Positions 35,467-43,672 are shown, numbered from the stretch's first letter. The stretch is 64,000 nucleotides of DNA from Nakamurella lactea DSM 19367 (GCF_000426645.1 NZ_AUFT01000011.1:1-64000); one strand, 5' to 3'. A program made the numbers and translations. The notes: a model not told the origin generated them from the sequence alone.

Positions 35467-36237
35467 ATGAGTACCTTGTCCATCGCCAACGCCGCCGGAT
35501 CCGCCGGCAAAACCACGACTGCCGTCGCGCTCGGCGCCCTCATCGCACAAAGCGGCCGCACCGCCCGCATCATCGACTGCGACCCGCAAGGCAACGCCAC
35601 ACACGCCACCGGCGCGATCGTGCCCGCTGGTGGCCCCACGATCGCCGACATCCTGAGCGGTACCCGGACGATCACCGACGCCGAGCTGGACACCGTTGTT
35701 CCCGGGCTGACGGTTGTCCCTGCTCAGTCCGCCACCCTGGAAGGCATCGAGACCACGCTGTCCCGCACCGTCGGCGCCGAGCAGCGGCTACGACTCGCGC
35801 TCGAGTCTGCGGTCCCGGTCGACGTGACGATCATCGACTGCCCAGGCTCGATCGGACTCCTGACTGTGACCGCCCTGGTCGCGTCCGATGCGGCTTTCAC
35901 CGTCGCCATGCCGACGGTCAAAGAACTTGCCGGGCTGCCTCGCATCGAGGGTGTCATCGAGCAGGTCCGCCTCGCCTACCGGCCCAGGCTCCGACTCGTC
36001 GGGGTCCTTCCCTGCAAGGTGCCGCCCCGCACCCGCGGCCGGCTCTACACCGAGGCACTTGAGCTGCTGCACAAGCAGTGGGGAGACCGGGTGACCCCGA
36101 GCGTCCGTGACTCGGTGCGGGTCCCCGAGGCCTACGCGGCCCGCACCCCACTTCCCGCCTACGAACCCACAGCCCCCGTGACTGCTGACTATCGCGCAGT
36201 CCTCGCGTGCATCGATGCTGGTGGCATGCTGGGTTGA
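35467..36237 (+). CDS. ParA-family partition ATPase
   Basis: 256 residues. Deviant Walker A AAGSAGKTTTAVALG (about residues 9-23), Walker A-prime RIIDCDPQGNAT and Walker B VTIIDCPGS. The C-terminal half is as in soj/ParA. The ATG follows GGGAGC and comes after the palindrome, so I reject the longer upstream frame. Together with the ParB upstream it forms a partition pair that should stabilise the excised or replicating element. Confidence 0.9.
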   Translation: MSTLSIANAAGSAGKTTTAVALGALIAQSGRTARIIDCDPQGNATHATGAIVPAGGPTIADILSGTRTITDAELDTVVPGLTVVPAQSATLEGIETTLSRTVGAEQRLRLALESAVPVDVTIIDCPGSIGLLTVTALVASDAAFTVAMPTVKELAGLPRIEGVIEQVRLAYRPRLRLVGVLPCKVPPRTRGRLYTEALELLHKQWGDRVTPSVRDSVRVPEAYAARTPLPAYEPTAPVTADYRAVLACIDAGGMLG

Positions 36238-36342
36238 TCTCAGACGACTGACCAACAGCATTGCGGCCCGAGCACGCCGCACCCGACGCGTTGGCCCTTC
36301 CCTGCCACCTATAGCTGGGGACAAAGCCGCTGGCGCACGTCA

Positions 36343-36618
36343 TTGACGTGCCCGCCGAAGGGGCGATCCCTCGCCAGCTGTTCCATCGTCGAGGTGCCGG
36401 GGTCGCTGGGGTCGGTGTTCGAGGCCTTCCGGCAGATCGTCGAGCCAACGGGCTCCCACGGTGCGCGGTGCAGCCGTCAGATCGTCGTCGGTGGCATTCG
36501 GTACCGGGTGTTGGCCATCGAGGTGGCCACCCTGCTCAGCTGCGGGGCCATCGAAGTCAGCGGAGCCGGACACGCCTCGCGAATCCCCTGGCACAACATC
36601 GGACCCGCCCAGACCTGA
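36343..36618 (+). CDS. Possible small hypothetical protein
   Basis: Up to 91 residues from a TTG start at 36343. The stretch from about 36420 on reads like protein (SVFEAFRQIVE, then RQIVVGGIRYRVLAIEVATLL). No ribosome site and no family recognised. The rest of the 36238-36627 interval shows nothing else. Could be real but weakly supported. Confidence 0.3.
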   Translation: MTCPPKGRSLASCSIVEVPGSLGSVFEAFRQIVEPTGSHGARCSRQIVVGGIRYRVLAIEVATLLSCGAIEVSGAGHASRIPWHNIGPAQT

Positions 36619-36996
36619 GCTCGGCCGGTGGATCGATGTCATACTCGGAGGGTGACCGAACCGGCACTTATCGTGAGGTCGACGGTTGACCGTGCCTCAC
36701 CGCCGGTCAACCGGATGAGCGACAAGAATGTTGGTGAAGCTTCGTACTCGGTGGCTGTCCCGGGATTGGTGCACGGGCATGCAGATGCGCCCTGCCGCCG
36801 GATCGCCCCGGAGTCACGCAGTGGTGAAGCTGTTCAACTCCATCCTCTGGATGCGCTGCGCCGCTGGGTGGATCCACAGCGGCGGCAGATGGGACACCTC
36901 GGACTGCCTGGAACGTCCACCGACGCCACCGGTGATACACGTTCCTGCTCGGTCCCGCCGGCCCTGCGCCGCTCTCCTGAGCCGACCATCCGACGC

Positions 36997-37890
36997 ATGC
37001 CCGCAAACCAGGTCCACCAAGGCAGGTATTACCGATATCGCCTGCGCGGCCTCCGGGAAGGTCGACTCACCCAGAAGGCCGGGGGTTGGTACACGTTTGA
37101 CGGCAACAATGACCTCAAATTACACGGAGCCGCAGAGATCATGGAGGAGGTGGCGGCCCCCCCGGCGCAGAGCTTCGCCACAATCCTGCTAGCTCGTGCC
37201 GCACAACTCGGCTTCACGAACGACACGGTGCTGTCGGCGGCGATCCAGACGGTCTTCGCCGATGGCGACTTCGCTGAAGATCAGATTCTTCAGTTCTACC
37301 TGCAGACCCCCGACGCTGTCGCGTCCTGCCTGCAGACGGCGGCCGCGCTCACAGATCTGTTCACGGCGGGTGGTGCGCCAGTTGCTCATGGGGCAGCGGC
37401 CCGCAACGACGGAGGCTCCGTCACCGCGACCGGGGGGCACCTCGCCGCTGCGGTCAATGCGGGGCGAGCCGCCGGGTGCTTGGTACGGATCAGATACGGA
37501 ACCCACGGATTCGTCGTCGTAGTCCGCGCAGACACTGCTGAAGTCTTCCAAAGTTTCGCCGGAATGGCCGTGCCGGAGACCTTGGCCTTCAACTTGCACA
37601 GGCCCCGTCAACTTCACACCAACAACTTGCTGCTCATTCTCCAGGAGATGGCCGTAGCGGATGCCACGCTTCGAGCCGAAGCCCAGATCGTCATCTGCGG
37701 AGACCTGGACCCTACATTGAACGCCGAGTGTGTTCTTGAAGATGCCGAAGATGCATGGCCGAATCTGGACTTCAACTGGGATGTCTACGCATTGCCGAAC
37801 CAGGCGACGGTCCTGCACCACGTTACAACCCGCATGCAGGCGAACATCCAGAACCTGAACAGTCGGCCAGGCGTAGGCATCACTCCATGA
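36997..37890 (+). CDS. Hypothetical protein of unknown fold
   Basis: 297 residues from ATG 36997. The frame is open back to 36628, but that part has shadow composition and no ribosome site at a good distance. The C-terminal ~200 residues look real: a helical block (FATILLARAAQLGFTND, TVFADGDFAEDQILQFYL), then a beta part (CLVRIRYGTHGFVVVVRAD) and an acidic region rich in Asp/Glu. No family recognised. Lower GC than neighbours. Lies between the parAB operon and the DUF4326 gene, so it may be cargo. Confidence 0.45.
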   Translation: MPANQVHQGRYYRYRLRGLREGRLTQKAGGWYTFDGNNDLKLHGAAEIMEEVAAPPAQSFATILLARAAQLGFTNDTVLSAAIQTVFADGDFAEDQILQFYLQTPDAVASCLQTAAALTDLFTAGGAPVAHGAAARNDGGSVTATGGHLAAAVNAGRAAGCLVRIRYGTHGFVVVVRADTAEVFQSFAGMAVPETLAFNLHRPRQLHTNNLLLILQEMAVADATLRAEAQIVICGDLDPTLNAECVLEDAEDAWPNLDFNWDVYALPNQATVLHHVTTRMQANIQNLNSRPGVGITP

Positions 37891-37956
37891 TCTGAAACTG
37901 CGACTCCGATCGGAACCGGCCCGTGGACAGATCACGCCAGCAACGCGGAGCTTCCA

Positions 37957-38343
37957 TTACGTCGGATTCGCCAGTTCAAGCAGGACCGCCGCGTGACACC
38001 GGTCAGGATAGCCAAGTTCCGGCAGCAGACACCAGCATGCGAGGTTCCAGCCGGCTAGAGGCGTGTAGTCGATGCCTCGACCGATGACCCACAGACGATA
38101 GAGTCGGACAGCCTCTTCTGCGGCAAAGTTGCGGGTTCGAAACGCAAGCACCCCACCGTCGAGTGGCCCATAGTCGAGGCGCCAGAGCCTATCAATGGGG
38201 TCCTGCCATATCCGCCACGGATTTCCCCATCGTGTCGTTCGATCCACCTTTCGAGCACCGCCAGGCATGCGCCAGCCTCGTGCACGGGATAGCTGTATCC
38301 GCCGCGGTGCCCTGAGGACTGAATCGGTGCCGATGGCGATCAT
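37957..38343 (-). CDS. DUF4326 domain protein
   Basis: 128 residues. The DUF4326 pattern is visible: RRIQLSRARGWRMPGGA, then RTTRWGNPW, an AVRLYRLW helix, and LAGWNLACWCLLPELGYPDRCHAAVLLELAN at the end, with paired Cys and a final Cys-His. The domain is common on phages and actinobacterial elements and its function is unknown. ATG 38343 overlaps the stop of the ParA-like gene (ATGA), so it is the last gene of the 42.7-to-38.0 kb operon. Confidence 0.8.
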   Translation of the reverse strand: MIAIGTDSVLRAPRRIQLSRARGWRMPGGARKVDRTTRWGNPWRIWQDPIDRLWRLDYGPLDGGVLAFRTRNFAAEEAVRLYRLWVIGRGIDYTPLAGWNLACWCLLPELGYPDRCHAAVLLELANPT

Positions 38344-39398
38344 CGGCCCGCGCCCGGGAGTTTTGTGCGAGTAACCCACGTGGGCAAAGGTTCCGGAGAT
38401 AGCGACGGGGCAACGCCGGGCTGCATTTCAGAGCGCCCGGTGGCCGCGAGCTCGTGTCGAGCGCGTACAGGCGCGGCTATGGGCACGGACCATCCTTGTT
38501 TCCACTCTGGTACGCATCCGGTGGCTGTCGAGTGCGCATTGGGTGCGCCGGCTGTATCGACCAGGCGATCGGTCGCGCCGTGCTGACGGATGCTGGCCAG
38601 AACATGCCGTGTCATTGCTGCGTAGGCGAGTCTCGTTGGGGCAGTGAGCTTGTCGAAGACGCTGGTCTCGCATCTCGCGCCAACGTGACGGTCGTATGGA
38701 ACAACCAGGATGTCGCCCACGCGGCCGTTCAAGTACTGGTCGGCAGCCCTGTAGAGATCCTTCTGGAATCTCGGCTGGGTCACCGTCAGCACAACCGTTG
38801 CACGGGAGAGTAGTTCGCCATGGCCGGCGTCGACCAACTCTGTGAGCGCGTTCGTCGCCAATCGCAGTACTCCCGCATCGGCCGGTAGGGCGATCAACAA
38901 TTGGTCCGCGCTGCGAAAGGCCGCCGTGGAGGAGGGGTGGCAGCCGCTCTGCCCAAGGTCGATGATCTGCACCTCGGCGTACCTGGCCAGTAGGTCGAAC
39001 GCGGCCGTGTACTGCGCCTCGGTGAGCGCCTGCACTTCCCTATTCGGCACGTTGTCGTTGTGCAACAGGTGGATTCGGCCGACTCGGTCCAGGTATGGCG
39101 CCCAGTCCGCCAGATAGCGGATGGCGGACGGGTCTTGGGCCAGCGTGTACAGCCGACCAGGCACGCGCGACTGCTGCATCCCGAGACGCTGGGTCAGGTT
39201 CCGCAAATCCGGATTCGCGTCGACCCCGACGAGCAACCCCGCCAACCGTCCGGACAGCTCGTTCAGCAATGCCGCGGCCGTCGTGGTCTTGGTCGAGCCG
39301 CCCTTCGGGCCCCACACCACGATCCGGCACGAGCCGCCGGGCGTCGACACCGCGCACAACTCGTCCAACTGCGCCCGGACCTCCGTCAGCCGTCCCAT
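38340..39398 (-). CDS. ParA/MinD-superfamily ATPase
   Basis: 352 residues. Walker A GPKGGSTKTTTAAALLNEL (about 30-48) keeps the signature Lys in an unusual GGSTKTT form. VDANPD (A-prime) and VQIIDLGQSG (Walker B) follow, then typical strands (LLIALPADAGVLR, RATVVLTVTQPRFQ). The C-terminal ~70 residues are extra. Second ParA-type ATPase of the element, not next to a ParB; it follows the replication-initiator-like gene by one base and may support copy control or transfer. Confidence 0.8.
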   Translation of the reverse strand: MGRLTEVRAQLDELCAVSTPGGSCRIVVWGPKGGSTKTTTAAALLNELSGRLAGLLVGVDANPDLRNLTQRLGMQQSRVPGRLYTLAQDPSAIRYLADWAPYLDRVGRIHLLHNDNVPNREVQALTEAQYTAAFDLLARYAEVQIIDLGQSGCHPSSTAAFRSADQLLIALPADAGVLRLATNALTELVDAGHGELLSRATVVLTVTQPRFQKDLYRAADQYLNGRVGDILVVPYDRHVGARCETSVFDKLTAPTRLAYAAMTRHVLASIRQHGATDRLVDTAGAPNAHSTATGCVPEWKQGWSVPIAAPVRARHELAATGRSEMQPGVAPSLSPEPLPTWVTRTKLPGAGR

Positions 39399-39399
39399 T

Positions 39400-40524
39400 T
39401 CACGAACTCGCTTTCGTTGTCGCGCCGGAGCTGGCGCCGGCGTTCTCTGATATCGGATGGTGCGGCTCTCGGCCGTTTGCCGGGCCCGTGGCGACGTTCA
39501 GCGGGTGACAACGTGGGCAGCGGCCCATCCGGCCGTCCTCCAGGCGGATGTGCCGGGTCCGCTCGTCATCACAGGTCCCGCACCACGGCAGCCTCCGGCT
39601 GCGGATCGGCGACTCGGCGTCCGGTGGGCCATCGGTGCGCATCGCGTCCAGGTGCAGGATCACCGCGCCCGGTCCAGCTCCGGACCAGGATCGCGCGGCA
39701 ACCGCCGACCGGACGGCTTTCGGATCCCAGCCGGCACCGACCAGCAGCCGGCACCGCCGGTGCAGCACCGACGACGTGAGCTGCCTTGCGACGTCATCGG
39801 GCAGCGACTCGCGCACCGCCCGGATCAGCTCCCGCACCGGGTCGGCATCAGATCCACCACCACCATCGACGCTCGGGGCGATTCCACCGGAATCGCCGGT
39901 GGGCGTTGGACCCATGGTGGTGGATGTTTTCTTGGTGGTTAGATTCTCGTTCCTATTAGGGTGGGCAGAATCTTTCCTGGGGGGGTAGGCAATATCTTTC
40001 CCCCCGTCACGGTGGGCAGAATCTTGCCTACCGTGCTGACCTGCGATTACGGAGTTATCCACAACCGCCGATTCCTCGCTTGCTGCACGGTGGGCAGAAT
40101 CTTGCCTACCGTGCTGACCTGGGGAAATGTCGACCGCCGTAGGGTCCGGATCCGGACGATCCGGCGACCGCACCTTCTCATTTCGCACCCACTCCAGGTA
40201 GTACCGGCTCGCTGCCTGTCCGCCTCCCGCAGTGCGAAATTGGTGCTCGATCGTTAGCCAGCCAGAGTCCTGGAGCTCCCTCAAGTACAGCGCGATCGAA
40301 CGGACTGATCGGACGTCACAGTCCGCGGCGAGCTGCGCTCTGGATGGAGCTGGCGCGGCTTCGTCGTCGTAGGTGTAGCTGTTCAGGACGGCCCACAGCC
40401 TCACCGCCTGCGCCGACAGACCGGACTGTCGCAGCAATGCTTTCGGCATCATCGCGAACGGCACCCGGCCGCGGCTCACAAGAACGGCGGAGGACTCGGA
40501 CAGGGGCTGGCGGGATGTGGTCAC
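39400..40524 (-). CDS. Winged-helix replication-initiator-like protein with internal repeats
   Basis: 374 residues. N-terminal winged-helix domain (about 20-115: FAMMPKALLRQSGLSAQAVRLW, then LAADCDVRSVRSIALYLRELQDSGW), as in plasmid initiators and HTH_36/DnaD-like proteins. A middle linker contains four short peptide repeats of the type (Q/K)D(S/I)A(H/Y), encoded by iteron-like DNA repeats. A C-terminal domain with a CxxC...CxxC zinc motif (WCGTCDDE...RCPRCHP) follows. Its start overlaps the upstream stop (ATGA). Role in replication of the element is inferred, not proven. Confidence 0.65.
   Translation of the reverse strand: MTTSRQPLSESSAVLVSRGRVPFAMMPKALLRQSGLSAQAVRLWAVLNSYTYDDEAAPAPSRAQLAADCDVRSVRSIALYLRELQDSGWLTIEHQFRTAGGGQAASRYYLEWVRNEKVRSPDRPDPDPTAVDISPGQHGRQDSAHRAASEESAVVDNSVIAGQHGRQDSAHRDGGKDIAYPPRKDSAHPNRNENLTTKKTSTTMGPTPTGDSGGIAPSVDGGGGSDADPVRELIRAVRESLPDDVARQLTSSVLHRRCRLLVGAGWDPKAVRSAVAARSWSGAGPGAVILHLDAMRTDGPPDAESPIRSRRLPWCGTCDDERTRHIRLEDGRMGRCPRCHPLNVATGPANGREPHHPISENAGASSGATTKASS
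39878..39898. repeat. Element palindrome copy 7 (variant), GGCGATTCCACCGGAATCGCC
   Basis: Nine-base perfect arms around ACC. It lies inside the coding region of the replication-initiator-like protein, close to the iteron-like repeats. Confidence 0.65.
39959..40121. repeat. Iteron-like repeats inside the initiator-like gene
   Basis: Two identical 36-bp copies at 40008-40043 and 40086-40121, 78 bp apart (26 codons, so the frame is kept). Two shorter related units (core GGGCAGAATCTT or GGCAATATCTT) lie at about 39960-40005. Each unit contains an imperfect inverted repeat GGTGGGC...GCCTACC. Typical of origin iterons, though here inside a gene. Confidence 0.65.
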
Positions 40525-41501
40525 CGCCGCGTCCCTTCCAGGACAGCGGACAGGTGCTCGGCAGATGCCAGACGGCCAGGAAGGTCCGGCAGAACAAGGC
40601 GAATCGCGGCGACCTGCACTCGCAGTCGCTCGGCCAGATCGGCTGGCGGTGTGGTCGAGGCACCCTCAGGCCAATCGCCCAGATCTCGATCCATGCCACG
40701 CAGGAGGCCATCCAGTTCGTCGAGGTCGTCTCGAAGCACCGCGATGCGTTCTATCGCGTTGCGGATCCGTCGTGCTCGTCGTGACGCCTCTGCATCACGT
40801 CCGGGGGCCGGGTCTTCCTCGGGCAGCGGATCGTTCTCGCTGTCGATGTCGTCGGCGGGGTCCGGCTCGGATTCCCGATCCTCGGCCACGTCCGAGCCGC
40901 CGCCGGCGCTCGGTCCGGGGCCGAACCGCCTGTCCGGGTTGGCGTTGGCGTCAAGGTCGATGATGGTGCCGAACGCGTCATCCAGGTATGGGCAGGTCCC
41001 AACGTCGGCCGGATGCGACTCCCCGCAGGTCGGGCACAGCACCTCGACGAGATCATCCGCTGCGTCCTCGGGTGCGCAATTTTGCGCACCGTCCTCGCTG
41101 AGATCGTTCCTCACGGTGCCCTCACTGACGCCGATCGCTCGGGCGATCGCACGCCCGGGCAGACCGGACTCGCTGAGCGATCGAACGACCTCCCGTCGAT
41201 CCTGGCGCGGCACGGTGAGAAGGGGCCGATCACCGAAATGGGCTTCTACGTAGGCGTTCCACGACGGCAAGCCCAACGGCTCCCACGCCCGACGCAGGTA
41301 CGCCTGCGCGATCAACACCTCCGCGTGGTCCAGGGAGTTCGTAATCCGCGCGGTCAGCTCCGCGGCCTCAGCCCGGGTAAGCGCGCTCGGCCCGTCATCC
41401 GAGCCGGTCGCCGCAAGCTGCATGTTCGAGGCGATCAATGAGGTTGACCTGCCGTCCGCCGTGGTCACCCGCACACCAACTTCGACCAGCGGCTCCGTCA
41501 T
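40521..41501 (-). CDS. HTH-containing element protein
   Basis: 326 residues. N-terminal region (1-100) with SLDHAEVLIAQAYLRRAW, as in sporulation/ParB-associated helical domains. A helix-turn-helix follows (LPGRAIARAIGVSEGTVRNDL, about 120-140), then a CPTC...C zinc-type stretch, a very acidic linker and an Arg/Leu-rich C-terminal coiled coil (RNAIERIAVLRDDLDELDGLL). Likely DNA-binding, regulatory or partition-related. I place the start at ATG 41501, overlapping the upstream TGA (ATGA). Confidence 0.65.
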   Translation of the reverse strand: MTEPLVEVGVRVTTADGRSTSLIASNMQLAATGSDDGPSALTRAEAAELTARITNSLDHAEVLIAQAYLRRAWEPLGLPSWNAYVEAHFGDRPLLTVPRQDRREVVRSLSESGLPGRAIARAIGVSEGTVRNDLSEDGAQNCAPEDAADDLVEVLCPTCGESHPADVGTCPYLDDAFGTIIDLDANANPDRRFGPGPSAGGGSDVAEDRESEPDPADDIDSENDPLPEEDPAPGRDAEASRRARRIRNAIERIAVLRDDLDELDGLLRGMDRDLGDWPEGASTTPPADLAERLRVQVAAIRLVLPDLPGRLASAEHLSAVLEGTRR

Positions 41502-42415
41502 GAGGACACCAGCCAAGCCCGGCCCGAGCGCACCGGCCGACCGGCGACCGCCCCACGCACAATGCGGCGCACCTCGAGGTTCTCCCGGACAGCCTCGGCA
41601 CCGCCGATTCGGTGAATGGCCGGGACCCCCGGCCACATGCGCTCCGGCGCGCAACCGGGACCAGACCCCGCGGCGAGCAGCGCCAACGCGGACCAGGTGG
41701 CCGGCGGCACTCCGGTCGCGCGGCGCGCCAGCGTGGTCGCCGACCGTCGTCCGGACTGACTCGTCTCGGCGGCCATCGCGGCCAGGCACTCGCCCGCCGG
41801 CTGCGGCCACTGCCAACCTGCCGCGACCAGCAATGCGGCCGTGACCTGGAGCCATGCGGGCCGATCCTCCGGTCCCGCAAGGGATTCCGAATCGTCGGCG
41901 ACGGGCCGCAGGCTCAGATCAACGTCCGCGCGACGCAAGGCGTGTGGCTCTCGTACGGCTCGAACGATCTCCTTCGGCCGGCGCACCGGGTCGCCCGCGC
42001 CGAGTTCGACCGCGCCGGCCTCCGCTGCATACACACGCTGGATCGTCCGCCGCAGAATCGCCATCGGATCGACAGACCGATCGGTGCGGCGCCAGGCATC
42101 CATGGCTTCCCATGCCGGACCCACACCGACGTCGCCGAGGTGACCGGCGCGCCGCACCCAGTTCCCGGCCTCCGCACGACAGAGCCGGGTGATGATCGCG
42201 ACTGCCTCACGACCGGCCGCGCCGTTCCAACCAGCAGGATCCAGGTCGAGCTTGGCGAACAATTCGCGCACGCCAACCCTCGACCAACGGGGGAGTGCGT
42301 GCGACACTGATGTGTCCGATGGCGCGTCCCCCCCGACGCCTTCGGCCCCGGCCCGCCGCGTCTGTTGCCTCCAAGCTAAGGACGCGGCGGGCCACTTCAT
42401 GTCCAAGGCGGTCAT
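41498..42415 (-). CDS. Element hypothetical protein
   Basis: 305 residues, Ala/Arg/Trp-rich and helical. A central RRTIQRVYAAEAGA region and C-terminal helices are seen but no known motif. Start overlaps the stop of the XRE gene (ATGA), the next start overlaps its own stop. Second gene of the right-end operon. Confidence 0.55.
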   Translation of the reverse strand: MTALDMKWPAASLAWRQQTRRAGAEGVGGDAPSDTSVSHALPRWSRVGVRELFAKLDLDPAGWNGAAGREAVAIITRLCRAEAGNWVRRAGHLGDVGVGPAWEAMDAWRRTDRSVDPMAILRRTIQRVYAAEAGAVELGAGDPVRRPKEIVRAVREPHALRRADVDLSLRPVADDSESLAGPEDRPAWLQVTAALLVAAGWQWPQPAGECLAAMAAETSQSGRRSATTLARRATGVPPATWSALALLAAGSGPGCAPERMWPGVPAIHRIGGAEAVRENLEVRRIVRGAVAGRPVRSGRAWLVSS

Positions 42416-42675
42416 GACGCAACCACCGGAGTGAGGTCCGTAGAGGCCACGCCGACCGCGCCGACGAGGAACTCCAATGGAACCGCGAGCACCCGCGCGA
42501 CCGTCGCAAGCTCTGCGACGCTGAACGGGACTTGGCCCCGAACCCTGCGGCTGATCCAGGCCTGGGACTGGCCAAACCGGTTTCCGAGGTCCTTCTGGCT
42601 CATCCGCCGGGCGGCCATCGCTTGCCGCACGCGTGAAGCTATTCGCTCATCGATTGATTGATCGTCCATACTCAT
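42412..42675 (-). CDS. XRE-family repressor-like regulator
   Basis: 87 residues. Helix-turn-helix MSQKDLGNRFGQSQAWISRRVRG (about 24-46) followed by a short hydrophobic end. First gene of the 42.7-to-38.0 kb operon. A consensus promoter (TTGACA, 18-base spacer, TAGAAC) ends at the ATG, so the message is probably leaderless, with ATG 42675 or 42669 as start. A 13-bp operator-like repeat lies inside its start region. It faces the plus-strand XRE gene; together they look like a two-repressor decision switch. Confidence 0.82.
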   Translation of the reverse strand: MSMDDQSIDERIASRVRQAMAARRMSQKDLGNRFGQSQAWISRRVRGQVPFSVAELATVARVLAVPLEFLVGAVGVASTDLTPVVAS

Positions 42676-42786
42676 GTTCTAGCGGCCTTGGGCCAACGAT
42701 GTCAAGCATCAGCTAGTCGATGAGCGAATTAGCGTGTCGCTGAGTCGGTACTTGACCTACCGGCCTCGACATCCATACGATGAGCG
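42641..42786. promoter_or_regulatory. Divergent promoters and operators of the two XRE genes
   Basis: ATTCGCTCATCGA (42641-42653) and its exact complement TCGATGAGCGAAT (42717-42729), plus a shorter third copy CGATGAGCG at 42778-42786. Minus promoter: TTGACA (complement of 42700-42705), 18-base spacer, TAGAAC (complement of 42676-42681). Plus promoter: TTGACC at 42751-42756, 18 bases, TACGAT at 42775-42780. Confidence 0.65.
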
Positions 42787-43115
42787 GCATGGCAATGCCT
42801 GAACAGCTCATCGAGCTGACCATGAGTGAAGCGATCGCCGAAGAAGTTCGCGCGGCGACCGCACGGGTTCGGCTCAGCGGAGCGGCCCTTGCACGTCACC
42901 TGGGAAAGCCGCAACCGTGGGTCAGCCGCAGACTCACGGGTGCAGTCCCATTCGACGTCGATGAGCTCAGCGCGATCTGCGATCTGCTCGGAATCGATGT
43001 TGTCGACCTCATGCGCGATGCAGTCCAGGCACGTCAAAGCCCCCGCCGGCATACACCGTTCGGGGGCTCTGATCACGTGGTGCGCCCGGAGGGATTCGAA
43101 CCCCCAACCTTCTGA
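42780..43115 (+). CDS. XRE-family regulator running into the tRNA-Arg gene
   Basis: Up to 111 residues. HTH with LSGAALARHLGKPQPWVSRRLTG (about 32-54), similar in layout to the opposite XRE protein. The predicted promoter at 42751-42780 implies leaderless start at ATG 42789 or 42795. The last ~11 codons read antisense through the 3' end of tRNA-Arg (43081-43115), so the natural C-terminus depends on whether the element is integrated. The functional domain ends before that. Confidence 0.7.
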   Translation: MSGMAMPEQLIELTMSEAIAEEVRAATARVRLSGAALARHLGKPQPWVSRRLTGAVPFDVDELSAICDLLGIDVVDLMRDAVQARQSPRRHTPFGGSDHVVRPEGFEPPTF

Positions 43116-43153
43116 TCCGTAGTCAGATGCTCTATCCGTTGAGCTACGGGCGC
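43081..43153 (-). tRNA. tRNA-Arg (ACG)
   Basis: 73 nt. Acceptor GCGCCCG/CGGGCGC, anticodon loop CTACGGA giving ACG, T-arm GGTTCGAATCCC and discriminator A. Its 3' end faces the mobile element, as usual for a tRNA attachment site. Confidence 0.96.
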
Positions 43154-43212
43154 GTGCTATTCAGTTGTACTGCTCGTTGGTCCCGCGGCCATGACTGGCC
43201 GCAGGTCCAGCG

Positions 43213-43299
43213 CGGAAGCGGAGGGATTTGAACCCTCGGTACCCTTGCGAGCACAACACATTAGCAGTGTGTCCCATTCGGCCGCTCTGGCACGCTTCC
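43213..43299 (-). tRNA. tRNA-Ser (GCT)
   Basis: 87 nt including a long variable arm. Acceptor GGAAGCG/CGCTTCC, anticodon loop CTGCTAA giving GCT, T-arm GGTTCAAATCC. Confidence 0.96.
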
Positions 43300-43571
43300 T
43301 CGGGTCATGCTTCAACCCAGTGCCACCGTGAGGAGGCTACCGAGAGCCAACGATACCTGGCGGCGAGCCCGCGACGCAAAGCGCGACGTCGGGCCGTCCG
43401 ACCACTCGCTGCGCCCGGCCGACGACAGCCCTCGACTCACGACCATTGCGGCCGATTCGGACGCCGCCCGGTGGCCCTGCAGTGCCGCCGGGCGGGACCG
43501 TCAATGGCGGGGTGCGCGAACCGGGGCCGGCCCGCATCCACACCCGCCACCCAGCGGTGTTAGCCTCCACC

Positions 43572-43666
43572 TGTTCATCAAGAGCGGCCGAGAGTCCTGG
43601 CTCGTCGACGCCGCAGCAACCTGTCCATTGCGGACGCGGGTGCTAATGCCGGGGACGATGAGAGGA
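43572..43666 (+). promoter_or_regulatory. SAM-I (S-box) riboswitch
   Basis: Conserved S-box blocks in order: TCATCAAGAG, GAGAGTCCTGGC, GCAGCAACC, GGTGCTAATGCC and closing GATGAGAGG. P1 pairs TCATC with GATGA and CCT with AGG. The AGG is also the likely ribosome site of the leader peptide, so SAM binding would hide it. A TAGCCT hexamer at 43561-43566 could be its -10 box. Confidence 0.87.
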
Positions 43667-43672
43667 CCAACG

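Noticed and set aside
37189-37935. Minus-strand frame of 248 codons opposite the 36997 gene
   Set aside because: It mirrors the plus gene and has no ribosome site. I prefer the plus strand, though with only moderate confidence.
43081-43115. Peptide end RPEGFEPPTF as a conserved protein tail
   Set aside because: It is the antisense translation of a tRNA 3' end, a common annotation artefact.
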